DNA of 64,000 bases from Ecdyonurus torrentis (taxonomy: Eukaryota > Arthropoda > Insecta > Ephemeroptera > Heptageniidae): positions 30,379,243 through 30,443,242 of the forward strand of contig OX439129.1 of the NCBI GenBank assembly GCA_949318235.1. Reading direction: 5' to 3'. Positions within the stretch are counted from its first letter, which is position 1. Every line of letters begins with the position of its first letter. Below are positions 1-21,988 of this stretch, in pieces. The position numbers and the translations under genes are program-made. The notes under the pieces were generated by a model, which searched no databases, was not told the DNA's origin, and saw nothing but the letters and a program-made list of their open reading frames with translations.

Positions 1-694
1 TGGTGGCACTTTTCTAAGATAAAAATCTTGAAATGTTGTTATAATTGATAAACTAGTAAAACACAGCGACTATACCTTAAAATTACCAGTTTAAATATTG
101 CTGATGTAACAACGTTATTATATCTTATTGTTTTATATATTTTGATTAATGCAACTCTTTACTCTGTATGATGTTTATCATATCATAATGTAAAGAATAT
201 CTTTGGTGTACTACACATTCTTTGTCAAGTAATCGTACATAAGAAGTTTTAAAATTACAGGGCACACGTTTTATCACATTTCATCTAACAATGGAAGATT
301 GTATCATAATATAGATCGTGTAAAAAATAAGGGTATATTCAATATTATTATTTTTTCTTTAAAATAACCACAAAAACTAAAGAAAAATCCCCTAAATTAA
401 AGGTTTTTAAAATCTCAAATAATATTTTAGGCTTATCTAATTCAAAAAAAAAAAAAAAAAAAAAAAATCACCAACATGCAATTTAAATTTATACAATCAT
501 ATGCTTATCATATACTTACGTTAGTTAAAAAAATGACAAGTTTTACATAAAAATAAAAGGAATTTGTTTGAGCATTAAAACTTGTCTTATAACATTCACA
601 AATCTAGTTGCAGCCATGCGAGGGACCCTGAGACATACAGAAGTAAGACTGCAACACAAACAGGCCAGGCTACACGTCGGCCAGCCGGCACGTG
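1..694. other. 3' flank and 3' UTR of the GK5-like gene
   Basis: This AT-rich stretch lies beyond the GK5 stop codon at 695-697. The part nearest the stop (about 543-694) has higher G+C and is probably 3' UTR. No canonical AATAAA on the minus strand was found close to the stop, so the cleavage site is not placed. An A-run lies at 446-467. No coding sequence is visible. Confidence 0.5.
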
Positions 695-10796
<10,102 letters not shown>

Positions 10797-10990
10797 GGTA
10801 TAGTTTGACGTTCTAGTGTGGTACCATCACGTATAAACTTGGGCCACTATCTCTGCGTTAATGTTTGATGCAGGCAACTGCGGGCTTCGAGCCAACCTTG
10901 TTATTCGATGACGTCATTCTCGCGCCCGCGCGAACCAAACGACCCGACCCGAGTACGCTCAGCACCATCTACACCTTTTACATTACAAAA
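10797..10990 (-). promoter_or_regulatory. GK5 5' flank with a full palindromic CRE site
   Basis: The 200 bp before the GK5 ATG have higher G+C and CpG content than the surroundings (for example CTCGCGCCCGCGCGAAC). They contain a perfect TGACGTCA (10909-10916), the CREB/ATF recognition site, about 115 bp upstream of the ATG. I see no TATA box, which fits a housekeeping promoter. The transcription start is not placed. Confidence 0.45.
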
Positions 10991-11116
10991 TCTTGAACTA
11001 TACAGAAAACACAAAAGGGGACTCCGGGGTAAATGAATCCACGGGGTCTAATATGGGACACATGACACATAGATGCACATAGACGAATTGAATGAAATTT
11101 TAAGTTTCAGTCTTTT

Positions 11117-11320
<204 letters not shown>

Positions 11321-11792
11321 TTATATATAATACTGTATACTGTATTATATTATATAAGATTACATTAGGTTATATAGGTTAGATTTTATATTAGATTAGG
11401 TAATTTTTTAGAACGAATAAAAAAAATGTTAGAGTGTACGTTTATTTAGTTTACTGACTTAAAAAATCTCCATATATACTTCAATAATTTAATACGGCAT
11501 AATTTTCTGAAGCAATTTTCAGCTTCAGCTTTTACGATTTTTATTATTATTATTCAAAGTTCTTGGAACTTACTTCTAATTACGTGGGGGCTCCAGAAGT
11601 TGTGGCTCATAAAGTTGAATATAAATAATCACTATATATATTTTATTTATTGTTTAAATGTTTTATTTTTGGTTAAACATTGTTTAATTTGGTTAAAGAT
11701 AATAATTTTTTAACTGCAGTTAATTATATAATTATTAACATGTTAATTATTATTATGTCTATTGTTGTTAGACATTTTTATGCACACCTTTA

Positions 11793-11860
11793 AAAATACA
11801 TTTTTATAAATACAAATAAATGAAAATACATTTTTATAAATACAAATAAATGAAAATACA
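11793..11860. repeat. Tandem repeat of a 30-bp unit
   Basis: The unit, which starts AAAATACATTTTTATAAATA and ends CAAATAAATG, occurs twice exactly (11793-11822 and 11823-11852) and begins a third time. Confidence 0.85.
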
Positions 11861-11938
11861 ATATTTAATTCAAAAATTTTATTTCTATATTGCAATGGCA
11901 AGTTTTTCACGATTTTCTGCTAAATTATTACGTTTCGA

Positions 11939-11970
<32 letters not shown>

Positions 11971-12032
11971 GCAAGCATAAGAATTATGTGTATTTTTATT
12001 TTTCATATATATATAGTCATATATGTCATTGA

Positions 12033-12529
12033 AAGGAGAAATTTTCTATAGTCGATTCAATGAAAATTTAAATTGTGAATGCGCTAATGATGGGACTGCA
12101 AATTTCGTGAAAAGTTTAGTGGTGATTTTTAATTTGTATCCCCAATTACTTACCCTCAATTTAAAGTTTTTCCTAACTTCCTGCAAGTACGAACCTTTAT
12201 GACATATTATGTATGAATGTTTATCCGTGATGTGGACCATATTATGGAGTATGAAGGCGCGATTTATGTTCAATTAGACGATATAATTATACAGTGCTAT
12301 ATATGCGAATTCAACCAGTGTTTATGTTCGAAGATAAAAGTAAAAAGTAAAAGTCGCGTGTCGAGTCGAGGCGACCATATGAAGGCGACGACGAGCAATG
12401 CAACCAGAATGCGACGAGCTTTTTTTAAAAAGTCTTTAAAAAACTTTTCCCGCTGTATTCATAAATAACAAATACAACAAGTGACTATCGAATTGCGCAT
12501 TTTTGCCAAAAAAATCAAAATAAACAAAC
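12033..12529 (+). promoter_or_regulatory. HDHD2 5' flank and 5' UTR
   Basis: Upstream of the HDHD2 ATG. The stretch about 12355-12420 is CpG-rich (GTCGCGTGTCGAGTCGAGGC and following). TTTCCCGC at about 12445 resembles an E2F site. The sequence before the start, AAACAAACATGG, has A at -3 and G at +4 and so is a strong translation context. No TATA box was recognised. Confidence 0.4.
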
Positions 12530-15500
12530 ATGGCTGCACTCGGCCTTTCTAAAATCAGAGCTGTATTAATAGATTTAAGTGGGACTCTGCATATTGACAA
12601 TTTGTCGATCCCTGGAGCTGTTGAAGCACTAGAAAGGTAGATTTTGTATAAAAGTAAATTTTAAATTATTTTGTTTCTCAATTTTGCCTTTAAATTTTAA
12701 TTATTTTAAATAAGGGGGCGTTACCAACAAAATGGGTTTGTACAATTAAAATTTGTTCAATATTTATAGATTAAGAAATTCAGGATTAAGTATTAAATTT
12801 GTGACGAACACCACCAAGGAGTCCACCCGGGTCCTACATACCAGGCTTGTCAAGCTCGGTTTCAATGTCAGCTCAGATGAAATCTTTAGCTCGTTGAAAG
12901 CAGCTCGGAGACTTGCTGATACAAGAAAGCTGAATCCTCTGCTACTGGTAGACAGTGATGCTTTAGAAGAATTTGATGGACTGCTTTCTTCAGATGGAAA
13001 GTTTGACTCTGTACTAATAGGATTAGCACCTGATAAATTTGACTACCCTCATATGAATCAAGCATTTAGGTAAGAATTTTTTTTTTATCAACGTAATTAT
13101 GAATTTAAATTCATAATTACAATAATTATTAAATATTATTATTAATTTTTAATATATATTGAAAGCAATAATTTATGCTATTAAAGCTTATTTACACAGA
13201 TCAGATGAAAATGTTTATTTTATATATTATATTATAGTATGAAATATGTGATGCAATATGTAATATGTAATCTGTTTTGTTGGAACAAGCCAATCTTAAT
13301 GTCTGAAATATTTTTTGGATTAAGAATTACATATTTTATGTGTGTATCTATTTTGCATAAGTGCACTTATTGGTGTGTATGTGTACTGTTACTCTACATA
13401 AAAATTGTAAAAAAGAAAAAAAAAAATAATAAATTTTAGTAAGGTGAATTTACTATATTCATTTTTCTGCAACTTTGAGCAGCAAAATAATCATGAGCAG
13501 CGAAAACTATGATATGTATATTATGCAATTTGCTAAGCAAAAGTTATGAAAAAAAAAAAAAAGAAAGAGTATTATAATGCACCTATATGCAGTGTAATGG
13601 AAAAGTCTGTTTGTGACATCTTTCTGTACCATATGTATTCACAGGCTATTGTTGGATGGAGCTCCCCTAATTGCTATCCACAAAGGAAGATACTACAGGA
13701 GACCGGATGGGTTGGCTCTTGGACCAGGACCTTTTATTTCAGCACTTGAGTTTGCAAGTGGTACAACTGCAGAAGTCGTAGGGAAACCTAATAAAGGTTT
13801 CTTTTTATCTAGTATAGCAGATTTTGGAGTGCAGCCTCAAGAAACTGTTATGATAGGAGATGTAAGTAAACGTTATTACTTTTTATAAGTACTGCATTAT
13901 TTTTTTTAGCATTATAGTACATTCATATCATATCACTACACCATATATCCTATCCTATCCTATCCTATCCTATCCTATCCTATCCTATCCTATCCTATCC
14001 TATCCTATCCTATCCCATCCTGATAACCTCCCATGCTCCATTTGAAATCCTAATTAACTGCATACATTTTCTTTCGGACCTTGTACTACAAACATTCTTT
14101 TTTGTGAGACACTTTTTCAATCATTTGAGACAACAATATTTAAGTCCTGCTCCTTCCCTTCCATGATGGGTCAATTTAGCAATTCTTTTAACTACATAAT
14201 ACATACTTGACAAAACTGTTTAAAACTAGAAATTTACACTTTTGAATGCTTTGTACAGTATACGAATTAATTTTTTATGGTAAATTTTGCATGTTTTATG
14301 CTTTTACAGGTTTACAATTATTTCCTAATTTTGCTAGATAGAGCGATGTTGTTACAAGTTAAAAAGTATAATTTTCTGTGGTGTACTGGCTAGCAAGCTT
14401 GTCTAGCATTAAGAGGATCTGTGCTCAATTCCAAGTCCATCCTGGTTGTCTTAGCGACCAATTAGTTGGTATGTGGTGTTGAGCAGTAATGTATTGGTGT
14501 GGCTAAGTATGTGCACTGTGCAGTACCAGTGCAGGAATAATAATAGCATAAAAACAAATTGACAATAAAAAGCTATTAAACCACCATAATTATGATAAAA
14601 TTAATAAAGAATTTTATTTCTTTACTATTATTATTTTACATTTAGCTTTGAGTTAGAGAAAGGCAAGGAGATATCTTGTCTTTGTCTCATTTATATAGAT
14701 ATGATAGCTCTTGTTGGAGAAACATACAAAATAATAAATAACTAATGATAAATTTGCAAGAAAGAGATAGGAAAGAACCAGCAAAGGTCTTACCATAGTG
14801 ACAAGCAGAGTCTCCTAGTTCAGTAAAAATCGTGCTATGACAGATAAACAAAACTAACACATACTGGTGATACTGGAGTTCCTGATATCTGTGCCAGCAA
14901 TATTTTCACTGACCTGTGGGACTCTCTTCAGTATGGCAAGTTTCTTGCTGGTTTTCTCCTATCCTTATCTTTCAAATTTACCATACCAAACGTGATGGTT
15001 AATTTTCCTTAATATCTAAAATGAAAAATTAATCACAAGGAAAAAAAAATGTGTCATATGATTGATAAATAAATAAAATACATGCGGTGTGTATTTATTT
15101 TCAATTATTTGGTGTTAAAGGTATAATAAGCTTCTTCTTTTTTTTTTAGCATTTATAATATAAGAATCATAATTAACATACCTAATTATCCATATATTAG
15201 ACCTAAACATGTTAATTTTATATTTATTTTCATTTTTATGGTTTAGTTATCATGTTAGGATATTACAATATTTTGAACTTATAACTTGTCTCTATTTGTT
15301 GAATCACTGTATTAGTCTAATGGCATATTGTGCACAGCAATGAGGTATTTAATTTAATTTTAGTAATATTATGTAAATGTTATGTTATGTTGTACACCAA
15401 AAAAAATTGAATAAAATAAATCATTTGTCTCTGCCTCATCAGCCAATCAGAATCAAAATATAAATTCTAAATATCGTGACGTCAGATAAGTAATAACTAA

Positions 15501-15856
15501 ACCATCAAAATGAAAGTAAAGACAAGATCAACTTGTCCATGCCTAATTTATAAATAATAAAGTATGTTAATTGTTATTCTAATATTATAAATGATAAAAA
15601 AAAGGTTATTATGGCTTTAAGAGATTGTATAGTAAATTAAAATAAATATAATGAACAATTATTAATGAATGAAATATTTCAGGATGTAAGGGATGATATT
15701 CTTGGAGCCTTGGATGCTGGTCTAAGAGGGATACTAGTTCGCACTGGCAAGTTTAGAGATGGAGATGACAAGTCATTACCAGATGGTTCAGCAAGTGCAG
15801 TTGTTGACAGTTTTTCTGATGCAGTTGAATTGATTCTTGCTAATAAGGAAAGTTAA
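12530..15856 (+). CDS. HDHD2: HAD-superfamily hydrolase, HDHD2-like, 4 exons, 265 aa
   Basis: Haloacid dehalogenase-like hydrolase closely resembling animal HDHD2 (human 259 aa), a soluble, poorly characterised phosphatase-type enzyme. Exons are 12530-12636, 12770-13069, 13645-13861 and 15683-15856. All introns are GT-AG and the codons join in frame to 266 with the TAA. The product starts [22 protein letters not shown] motifs are: I, DLSGTL with nucleophile D15; [11 protein letters not shown] with T48/N49; III, K183 in VVGKPNK; IV, IGDDVRDD with D208, D209 and D213. The cap region carries [17 protein letters not shown] and ALGPGPF, hallmarks of the HDHD2/LHPP branch. The usual second Asp of motif I is Ser (S17), which is also the case in vertebrate HDHD2, so it is a family trait and not damage. 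Intron 3 (13862-15682) is enlarged by repeats. The ATG is the first in frame and gives the family's normal length. Confidence 0.95.
13946..14015. repeat. (TATCC)n microsatellite in HDHD2 intron 3
   Basis: About 14 tandem copies of TATCC, the last ones slightly altered, soon after the exon 3 donor. Confidence 0.95.
14379..14545 (+). mobile_element. Possible tRNA-derived SINE in HDHD2 intron 3
   Basis: TGGCTAGCAAGCTT (14387-14400) resembles a tRNA-type RNA polymerase III A box. GTGCTCAATTCCA (14421-14433) resembles a B box at suitable spacing. The sequence continues through an unrelated body to AATAATAATAGC, a simple tail. Both boxes are imperfect and no second copy was found in the window, so the call is tentative. 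Confidence 0.3.
14764..15010. mobile_element. Repeat family with CCAGCAAGG inverted ends, copy A
   Basis: The left side reads GATAGGAAAGAACCAGCAAA followed by GGTCTTACCAT. The right side reads TTGCTGGTTTTCTCCTATCC, its imperfect inverse. The body (TAGTTCAGTAAAAATCGTGC, ACAAAACTAACACATACTGG) is matched at 17825-18115. Candidate non-autonomous DNA transposon of about 250 bp. Confidence 0.5.
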
Positions 15857-15956
15857 TAATAATGACTATGTGAAATTTGTAATATAATAGCAGCTATCTA
15901 GTTTTATTGTGTATCCTGTGTTGTTGTTTTATATATAGGTATTTGTGATGTTTGCT

Positions 15957-15962
15957 AATAAA
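15957..15962 (+). terminator. HDHD2 poly(A) signal AATAAA
   Basis: Canonical AATAAA about 100 bp after the HDHD2 stop codon, followed by a TG/T-rich region (GAGGAATGTTTTATT) suited to cleavage. It gives a short 3' UTR of about 120 bp. Confidence 0.7.
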
Positions 15963-16203
15963 ACAGTGATTTAATTTTACTGAATATTTGAGGAATGTTT
16001 TATTATAAATGTGATAAAAGTATTAAAAATTTCTGTACATGTGTATTATTATAATAATAACTATGTATTATAATTTATAATACAATATTATTTGCTGTAA
16101 TAGTGATGTAAACAAAAAATAATGTTAATTTACAGTAGCTGAAAAAATAAAAATAGAATATAATTGCTCAGAAGTGAATTACTTGAACATCCTATGTTTA
16201 TGT

Positions 16204-16243
<40 letters not shown>

Positions 16244-16984
16244 CATGTAATTTTAAGTAATATGTATGTTATGCTGTACACCCTGTGTGTTTACTGAATA
16301 AAAAAAAAATTAATGTTAAAAATAAAGTTTCTTTGAACGTAGTATGAAAAAATGCTCTAAACTCTTGCTTACTGTGTTCTATTAAACATTAATTTTAATT
16401 TTTTAACACCAATATCAACCACTATTTTTTTCCCTCATTTTTATATAATTAATAATAGGTATTAATAGTTTATAATCATGCATACGTTATTGAATTTACT
16501 ATTGTTCATTTTATTATACTAATAATTGTTGGAAAGCAATTAAATAAAATTATTCTTGTAATTGTGTATAAACGATTAGTACTTTTTTATTTAAATATAT
16601 TATAACCTATTAAATTCTAAAATTGATACAATTACATATTAGTAAGAGGTAGGTTTACAAGTAGTGTTTTTATTAATAATAATAATAATACTGTTGTAGT
16701 TCTTTATTGGGTTTGGATATTATACATAAAAACAAGTAAATTACCCAACAGGTGATGAGAAAAAAGTCAAAATGCCTATACCTTAGACGTGACCTCACAC
16801 CATAGTATCAGAAATACTGCTTTGTCAATAAATAAACATATAATAATACACATTAAAAACACACAAGATGTATGAATTACACTGGCAGAGGGGTTCTAGC
16901 CATAACAGGTATAAGGCATTATACAAAGAAACAACTCTTGGAAAAAATGAATTTATAGGTATGCAGAGTCGCCTCTTGGAGAGT
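15963..16984. other. Intergenic, AT-rich, no gene seen
   Basis: AT-rich sequence with a long T-run (16209-16237), an AATAAT tract near 16673-16690 and no coding frame. AATAAA on the minus strand (16703-16708) lies downstream of the decayed reading frame at 16985 and could be its poly(A) signal. Confidence 0.4.
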
Positions 16985-17650
16985 CTAAGGTGATAGAGCT
17001 ACCACATAAACCAGTGCGTCTTTCTTCAATGTATAACTTATAGCATCAAAAACATCAGTCATATTTTTTAGAAATATACATGATGATAAGAATTTAATGT
17101 CAATGCTATTCCAAAGATCAGTAATACTTTTTAATTTACATTTAGATAATCTTGTAATACTGTCTTCACATTTAGAAAATTTTGAGTAGCTAAGAATGAA
17201 ACAAGTAGCACAAACAAAAAGATGTAGAAAATCAATTAGCTAAAGATGATAATCAGCTGATTTTTTGTATTTTGTATAATATTGTTAATGAGTACGGCAC
17301 TTCTTTTCTTCTTTTTGGCATGGAATTGTATTGAAAAGAGTTAAAAAGCAAATATGTCTATGGCTTATTGTTGAAAATTTTCCATATTTCTGCTTAGATA
17401 TTAAAATATCTTAGTTTTTAGTCCTTTTAAAACAAGGAATTTTAACATATAATAAATGAATGCATGCCCATGCATCTTTTGGCGTATAAATACAGTTTCT
17501 TTGGTTATGATTCTTCAGCAGGTTTTGCTATTTCACTTTTATATATAACACTTAAAAGTTGTGAAATAAAAATATAACAAAATACGTTAATTGAATTTAG
17601 TTTTAGAGTAAACAAAGAATGTGGTAGTTTACATATTTAATATGCAGATA
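16985..17650 (-). pseudogene. Decayed protein-coding sequence, family not recognised
   Basis: One minus-strand frame, 17527 down to 16985 (181 codons), is broken by only four stops including the last. About 14 would be expected by chance at this base composition. The final run is 84 codons long and ends DALVYVVALSP followed by a stop; it includes KSITDLWNSIDIKFL and NMTDVFDAISYTLKK. Upstream runs include TPKDAWACIHLLYVKIPCF and CFLTLFNTIPCQKEEKK. Above 17527 a neighbouring frame is open for about 41 codons (to about 17650, ending KSEIAKPAEES), which suggests a frameshift. The residue mix is protein-like, but I cannot name the family. Surrounding mobile elements make a dead transposase or a processed pseudogene likely. 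A real spliced gene ending here is the alternative: CTTAG at about 17188 could act as an acceptor. Confidence 0.4.
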
Positions 17651-17824
17651 AATATAGAAATCATTGACATTCTATGATATTCTTGATACCTATGAGTTAT
17701 AGTGCACCAATGTTTGAATGCAACTTATAATGCTATAAATTAATGGAATTAAATGAGGTATGACACAAAAGTTTTTTCACCAGGTGGTCTAGGTCCTAAA
17801 ACTAACATTCCTTTCTCATTCAAT

Positions 17825-18115
17825 AGGAAAATAATAGGATAAAACCAGCAAGGGTCTGGCCATTTTGTTATGAGAGTCCCATAGGTTGGTTAAAATCTTG
17901 CTAGCACAGAGATAACAAAAACTAAAACATATTGGGTAGCTTTCGGCACTAAACTCCAAGAGAAACGGAGTGTGTTTTAATTAACAAGTTGCAAGTCCTT
18001 ACTCCTTACAGACTCAGAGAAAAACAATTTATTAATGTCACAATGGTAAGTCCTTTTCTTTTCTTTCAAATTTATCATACCTAACTGCAACCGTTTCCTT
18101 AATATCTTTATGTCA
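17825..18115. mobile_element. Repeat family with CCAGCAAGG inverted ends, copy B
   Basis: Starts ATAGGATAAAACCAGCAAGG and runs through TTGGTTAAAATCTTGCTAGC and AACAAAAACTAAAACATATT, parallel to copy A at 14764-15010. The right end (AATGGTAAGTCC, then TTTCAAATTTATCATACCTAA) matches the flank of copy A and copy C. Confidence 0.5.
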
Positions 18116-18545
18116 ACAAGAATAATTAATTATGCTTCACAAAGTGTTATCCCATAATGTTCATATTTTTATCACAAATAGATGACAACAAGACTGCAAG
18201 CCCTATCATATATTGAGCTGTGTATATAAACTAAAAAAATATATGACATGCAAAAAGTAAACCATGTGGATAGGTTGCTGATATAGTTTTATTTTAAATA
18301 GTTCTTTGGCCATAAATGCAGCAAACAACAAATCGCAAACACACCATTCACGTATTATTGATCTGGTAGTATATTTTGACTTTCTATGTCCAATTTAGAA
18401 TAAAAAATGTTAAAAAGAAATAACAAACTACAGTAAAATAACAGTTTAAAAAAATCTGAAAAAAAAAATATAATTTGTTTAAAATTATGTCAGAACGTAA
18501 TGAAAATTTTATTTTAAATTTTTTAACAAATTTTTTTCTGACAAG

Positions 18546-18626
18546 CTAGCAAGGGGCCCCCAGACCAGAGGGGGGGGGGGGGCGGTCAGGAATTCCTGAC
18601 CAAGTTAAATGACCAGTCCGACCCTG
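18546..18626 (+). mobile_element. DNA transposon end fragment, terminus ...CCAGTCCGACCCTG
   Basis: Carries the same blocks as 6256-6345 in reverse complement: GGGCCCCCAGACCAG, a G-run (about 18569-18582), the palindrome GGTCAGGAATTCCTGACC, TTAAATGACCAG, and the complete terminus CCAGTCCGACCCTG. Having the full CAGGGTCGGACTGG end makes this the best copy for defining the element. It abuts copy C of the CCAGCAAGG family, so one may have inserted next to or into the other. Confidence 0.6.
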
Positions 18627-18629
18627 CTT

Positions 18630-18705
18630 GTCACTATGGTAAATGGTAAGGCCCTTGCTGGGTTTCTCCTATCCTTTCAAATTTATCTTACCTAACCACA
18701 CTATT
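18630..18705. mobile_element. Repeat family with CCAGCAAGG inverted ends, copy C (one end only)
   Basis: Only the right end is present: TATGGTAAATGGTAAGGCCC, TTGCTGGGTTTCTCCTATCC, then TTTCAAATTTATCTTACCTA. The rest appears replaced by the transposon end at 18546-18626. Confidence 0.45.
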
Positions 18706-19254
18706 TAGCGCAAGCTATAATGATTTGCATCCCTAGTCCCAATTTACTATTTAAATTAGAGAATTTTCGCGTTTTATTAATTTTCAATTCAACGTGCTCT
18801 AATCTCTACCAACTATTTTCTAATTATTTTTTTAAACGTAATTTCTAACCACACTATTATATGGTTTATTTTCCTGACTTCACATTTTACCTGATCCATA
18901 TAAAACGTTTTTAAATATACCTGGAAACTGCATGAAACTGCATTAGCATGCAGTTATTTTACATCTACCATAAGTGCAATGGTCTAATATATTATATAGG
19001 CCTACAGTATAATGGTCAACATATATGTCGTATGGTCTAAATTTTTGCAATTGATATAGTTATATGTGACCACAAAATTGCAAAATATGAAAAATGTATT
19101 TTTTTTTGCCCAATTAAAAAATAACAAAAATCATTCCAAACTATACTCTTGATTTGTATTATTTAAAATTAATTATTTGCAACAGAGACAAATAAAATAA
19201 TAAAATGACAAATTATAACTATATGCTATGAAAAAGGCTAAAAACCATGTACAA

Positions 19255-19359
19255 TATATCGATGTTGGGATGCAGAAATGCGACCGATGAGAAAAATCAT
19301 GAGGTTTTTACTCATGATTTTTCTCATCGGTCGCATTTCTGCATCCCAACATCGATATA
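19255..19359. repeat. Perfect hairpin, 49-bp arms, 7-nt loop
   Basis: Arm 19255-19303 (TATATCGATGTTGGGATGCA and onward to ATCATGAG) is exactly complementary to 19311-19359. The loop is GTTTTTA (19304-19310). There is no mismatch over 49 bp. It is isolated in unique AT-rich sequence. Confidence 0.95.
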
Positions 19360-19456
19360 ATCATGTGCATGTATTTATGTGATCAAGCATTATGCTTGTA
19401 CGCAATTTCAGGATATTGGATATGATATAAGATATAGGATATAGGATATAAGAAGA

Positions 19457-19559
19457 AGAAAAGAAAAGAAAAGAAAAGAAAAGAAAAGAAAAGAAAAGAA
19501 AAGAAAAGAAAAGAAAAGAAAAGAAAAGAAAAGAAAAGAAAAGAAAAGAAAAGAAAAGA
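19457..19559. repeat. (AAAAG)n microsatellite
   Basis: About 20 uninterrupted copies of AAAAG, immediately after an AGGATATA-type degenerate tandem stretch (19411-19450). Confidence 0.95.
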
Positions 19560-20593
19560 TGATCTGCTTGGCAAATATTTTTGTAGTAAGATCTTTTATA
19601 CGTAAGCTTTAAATTATGATAACAATACATAAAATATAATTTATATTTTATGGTTTTTATTTAGATGCCACTTTATGTATCCTCACCTGTATTTAACCTT
19701 GCTTTGACAATTTACTGTATTTACCATATAGTTTTCTTGTCAGCAGTTGATGGCATTAATAAAATAACCATATATGTATTACGTATACTACTATTATATT
19801 AATATAGCATTTTTTGTTTTTAATCTTTGCTACTATATTACTTTATCATACATATAATGTTTTGGGTATACATTTTTAGTATTTATGTACATAAATAATT
19901 GACGTATCTGGAATTTGAAATTATACTTTTACACTTTATGTTCATTTGTTATGTGTCAGTAAAATCAACTGTAATTTTTACATTTGATTATATTTTAATT
20001 TAGTCATTGTAGTACTAACCAGAAGATAGATTCTTATGGATAAAATCTGGTCTGGGGGATTGGGCATAAAACATTTCTCGGACGTAAAAATTAAAAATCA
20101 GAACCGAAACTTTATTATTTTTCAATTCAATTTTTAACATCTTCAGAAATTTAATTTTGTCAAAGTAAATTGGAAATTACAATATTTTCTAATTTAACTA
20201 TGTAAAAGACCAGACAGAATTTACATACTTTGCATTTATTGTTATTTTATTATTATTATATAGAGGTATATATATTTTTTTCTTTGCATGCCTATAATTA
20301 ATAAAATTTAATTAGCAGCAATTTGAAGCATATTTATTTTTCAAAAAAGGTAAAAATTTTAATTGCATAAATACAATTTTATTTTAAATTATAAATATCA
20401 ATTAAAATATTAACTTTTTTTTGTTTTTGAAAGTATATATTTATGCAATTGCAACTTACAGCAAAATTATGCTTTTATTCTGTAAAAATTGGCATTGCTT
20501 ATGTAGCTGTAACATATTAAAGGATATTATGGACATATTATTTATAATGTTAATAATATAGTACATTATACATAATATATACATACACATACA

Positions 20594-20837
20594 TACAGTA
20601 CAGAGCTTAAAAAATGTTAAAGAGATACTATTGGTCCACGAAATTACAATAGCAAAGGGTGTCTGCTGCTGCATTTCTCCACCTTCTCAGACTGGTTGTG
20701 ATTGCAGTGGCCAATGACATAAATATACGCACACCTACTTGACTATGCACACCTTCTCTCTCTCTTCTATATTTCTCTCTCTTTTTTAAGAATCAGTGCT
20801 TGCTTGCTTGCTTGCTCACCAAACACCCGTCTGGTGC

Positions 20838-20900
<63 letters not shown>

Positions 20901-21257
20901 AATCAAAGTATTATGCTTGCTTGCACGATGAACACGCGCCTGGTGCATATCTCTCTCTCTCTCTCTTGCTTTCTTTAAGAACCAAAATATTAAACCTGCC
21001 TGCTAGACCTGCCGTGTGTTGTTCTCTCTCTAATTTCTCGTTCAAACAAAATATTTATTATAATATGCTTCCTCTAAACTTGTTTGCTTTTTCTCCAGAA
21101 AAAATACAATAGTAAGCGATATCATAGAAAGAGAGAGATGGTGCACGTTGGACATAAGCAGGCAAGCGTATTATTTATTCTGAGAGTGAGAGAGAGAGAG
21201 ACGTGGTGCGTGCTCCAGACGGCTGGTCGGCAGCAAGCAAGCATAATACTCTGATTC

Positions 21258-21302
<45 letters not shown>

Positions 21303-21615
21303 GTGCATAGTCAAGGAGGTGTGCTTATATTTATGTCGTTGACCACTGCAATGACAACTAGCCTGAGAAGGCGGAGAATGCAGAAGTAGACACACCTTGC
21401 TATTGTAATTTTGTGGAGCTATATTTCCTTTCTTAACATTTTATCTGCTCCCTACTGTACAGTAGGGAGCAGATAAAATGTTAAGAAAGGAAATATAGCT
21501 CCACAAAATTACAATAGCAAGGTGTGCTACTTCTATGCATTCTCCGCCTTCTCAGGCTAGTTGTCATTGCAGTGGTCAACGACATAAATATAAGCACACC
21601 TCCTTGACTATGCAC

Positions 21616-21658
<43 letters not shown>

Positions 21659-21955
21659 GAATCAGAGTATTATGCTTGCTTGCTGCCGACCAGCCGTCTG
21701 GAGCACGCACCACGTCTCTCTCTCTCTCTCTCTCTCTCACTCTCAGAATAAATAATACGCTTGCCTGCTTGTCCAACGTGCACCATCTCTCTCTTTCTAT
21801 GATATCGCTTACTATTGTATTTTTTCTGGAGAAAAAGCAAACAAGTTTAGAGGAAGCATATTATAATAAATATTTTGTTTGAACGAGAAATTAGAGAGAG
21901 AACAACACACGGCAGGTCTAGCAGGCAGGTTTAATATTTTGGTTCTTAAAGAAAG

Positions 21956-21988
<33 letters not shown>

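Noticed and set aside
14035..14170. Minus-strand stretch resembling a broken reverse transcriptase end
   Set aside because: Several in-frame stops within about 45 codons and no definite motif; not enough to name.
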